A program made the position numbers and the translations under genes. The notes under the pieces were generated by a model that searched no databases, had not been told where the DNA came from, and was given only the letters and a program-made list of their open reading frames with translations. Positions 33,138 to 34,087 of a stretch of DNA of 34,087 nt are shown here, one piece after another. Every line of letters starts with the position of its first letter. Position 1 is the first letter of the stretch. Source of the stretch: Rugosibacter sp. (GTDB taxonomy: Bacteria > Pseudomonadota > Gammaproteobacteria > Burkholderiales > Rhodocyclaceae); assembly GCA_030645365.1 (NCBI GenBank), contig JAUSMB010000087.1:1-34087 (forward strand), written 5' to 3'.

Positions 33138-33352
33138 ACAAAATAATTCGATAATATTTACGGCAACATAACCGTGACCAGGGCGGTATGAAAACAAATG
33201 GCAGCCGAGACAAGTGAGGCGGGTACAGGCTATATCCAGTCACCTCGTGCTCCCCATTTTTTATTTTTCTCTATGCGTGGGCCAGTGAACCGTTCTTTTT
33301 TGAAAACAGTTGGACAAACTGCAACGCCTATTCCCTAAATAAAAGATAGGCC

Positions 33353-33499
33353 ATGAAAAACAAGGCCAAACTTGCTACAGATCATCCAGGTAACATGAAG
33401 CATATCCTTGTCGATATCGACAAGGATAGCGTTGTGTGGTTGCCCGGCACGACTAAATCTCAAGCGAAGATCGACAACAGCAACAATTCAAACTCTTAG
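33353..33499 (+). CDS. Hypothetical 48-aa protein, doubtful
   Basis: The ATG at 33353 (AGG 5 nt upstream) opens MKNKAKLATDHPGNMKHILV, DIDKDSVVWLPGTTKSQAKI and ends DNSNNSNS. It is hydrophilic and has no recognised family. A 26-bp palindrome lies inside it. It may be a chance frame, though its start and length are plausible. Confidence 0.3.
   Translation: MKNKAKLATDHPGNMKHILVDIDKDSVVWLPGTTKSQAKIDNSNNSNS
33403..33428. repeat. 26-bp perfect palindrome
   Basis: TATCCTTGTCGAT is followed without a spacer by its exact complement ATCGACAAGGATA. The symmetry ends at the next base pair. There is no T-run, so it is not a standard terminator. Confidence 0.85.
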
Positions 33500-33523
33500 C
33501 CTGACTGATCTTCAACCATCAGG

Positions 33524-34087
33524 TCAAGCGCCCTTCCATGTTGGTGTGCGTTTTTGCATGAAGGCATCGATGCCTTCTGCTGCATCCTCCGTCATCATGT
33601 TGCACGCCATCGTCTCGGCGGCCAACTGGTAAGCCGCTTCCAGCCCTGTGTCGAGTTGCTGATAAAACAACTGCTTGCCCATGGCAATCGCCACGGATGA
33701 TTTGCCGCATATCGAATCAACCAGTCGCTGCACTTCGCTATCCAGATTTTCAAGCGGCACGACACGATTGATCAGGCCACGCCGGGCGGCTTCAGCCGCA
33801 TCGATAAATTCTCCGGTGAGCAGCATTTCCATCGCCTCTTTGCGCGCTATGGCGCGGCCCAAAGCAACTGCGGGCGTCGAGCAAAACAAACCCACATTGA
33901 TGCCAGACACCGCAAAGCGCACCTGCTCGGCTGCAATGGCAAGATCACACGTCGCTACCAGCTGGCATCCTGCGGCCGTCGCCACGCCCTGTACTCGCGC
34001 AATCACCGGTTGTGGCATCCGCGTGATGGCCATCATGACCTCGCCGCATTGTCCAAATAAATCCTGCATGTATTTTTTGGTGTGCTG
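33524..34087 (-). CDS. Enoyl-CoA hydratase/isomerase family protein, 5' end outside window
   Basis: 187 residues are visible; the frame stays open to the window edge, and the N-terminal ~75 residues of the crotonase fold, with the first oxyanion-hole motif, lie beyond it. Seen here are LPQPVIARVQGVATAAGC, QLVATCDLAIAA, NVGLFCSTPAVALGR and AMEMLLTGEFIDAAEAARRG. The AAGC and FCSTP segments are like the ECHDC3-type subgroup. The likely reaction is on acyl-CoA esters, with the exact substrate unknown. It is separated from the stress genes by the palindrome region and is probably part of another unit. Confidence 0.88.
   Translation of the reverse strand, partial: QHTKKYMQDLFGQCGEVMMAITRMPQPVIARVQGVATAAGCQLVATCDLAIAAEQVRFAVSGINVGLFCSTPAVALGRAIARKEAMEMLLTGEFIDAAEAARRGLINRVVPLENLDSEVQRLVDSICGKSSVAIAMGKQLFYQQLDTGLEAAYQLAAETMACNMMTEDAAEGIDAFMQKRTPTWKGA

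Noticed and set aside
32953-33243. 96-aa minus-strand frame upstream of the lmo0937 gene
   Set aside because: It overlies motif M7 and has no ribosome-binding site or recognisable sequence; treated as a regulatory region.
1-34087. CRISPR array, tRNA, rRNA or prophage genes
   Set aside because: I saw no spaced direct-repeat series, no tRNA cloverleaf and no phage structural or integrase genes on reading both strands.

Overview
The window reads as a chromosomal accessory/stress region of a betaproteobacterium. This is inferred from the mix of gene families (EAL/GGDEF signalling, KaiC-like ATPase, Crp/Fnr regulators, BON, CsbD, DUF3309 and lmo0937 small stress proteins, Cys-repeat periplasmic protein, enoyl-CoA hydratase) and from mid-range GC. 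Nitrosomonadales/Gallionellaceae-like relatives seem likely, but I cannot prove the genus. Almost all genes are on the minus strand.

Region 1 (1-5.5 kb) is a signalling operon: hybrid histidine kinase, REC-GGDEF, REC-PAS, Crp/Fnr regulator, with overlapping or tightly spaced genes. It lies beside an IS5-type transposase fragment at the window start. Region 2 (5.8-9.2 kb) holds a small lipoprotein, an AsmA-family protein, then a CsbD / 28-aa membrane peptide / BON-lipoprotein unit. A degenerate IS5-family element with recognisable ends sits at 9404-10307. Region 3 (10.3-15.5 kb) is a second signalling operon: a gene broken by a G10 tract, KaiC-like ATPase, hybrid histidine kinase, GGDEF-EAL protein. 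Region 4 (15.6-21.5 kb) is dense in small envelope and stress genes: encapsulated-ferritin-like protein, small membrane protein, second CsbD, BON lipoprotein, frameshifted DUF3309, a decayed periplasmic-protein gene, a small lipoprotein, a glycine-zipper lipoprotein, a Cys-repeat periplasmic protein, an OmpA-family protein and a single-pass membrane protein. Region 5 (21.9-34.1 kb) has a frameshifted Crp/Fnr paralogue on the plus strand, then an apparent lmo0937 / AI-2E transporter / cyclic beta-1,2-glucan synthase operon (the synthase has 2943 aa), and a partial enoyl-CoA hydratase at the right edge.

The most interesting signal is not a gene. A 20-bp inverted-repeat motif, TCTGTnCG-N4-CGnACAnA, lies in at least seven intergenic regions (9330, 16725, 17387, 19990, 20983, 21741, 33118). 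In each case it is upstream of one of the small stress/envelope transcription units, and one copy is also upstream of the plus-strand Crp/Fnr gene. I infer a local regulon for osmotic or envelope stress, possibly controlled by the Crp/Fnr paralogues. Other points of note are a KaiC-like ATPase in one operon with c-di-GMP enzymes behind a homopolymer-disrupted gene, an encapsulated-ferritin-like protein without a visible cargo tag or shell gene, a 28-aa peptide coupled to the BON lipoprotein, and a 26-bp perfect palindrome at 33403. Several small genes carry frameshifts, which may be real decay or assembly error.
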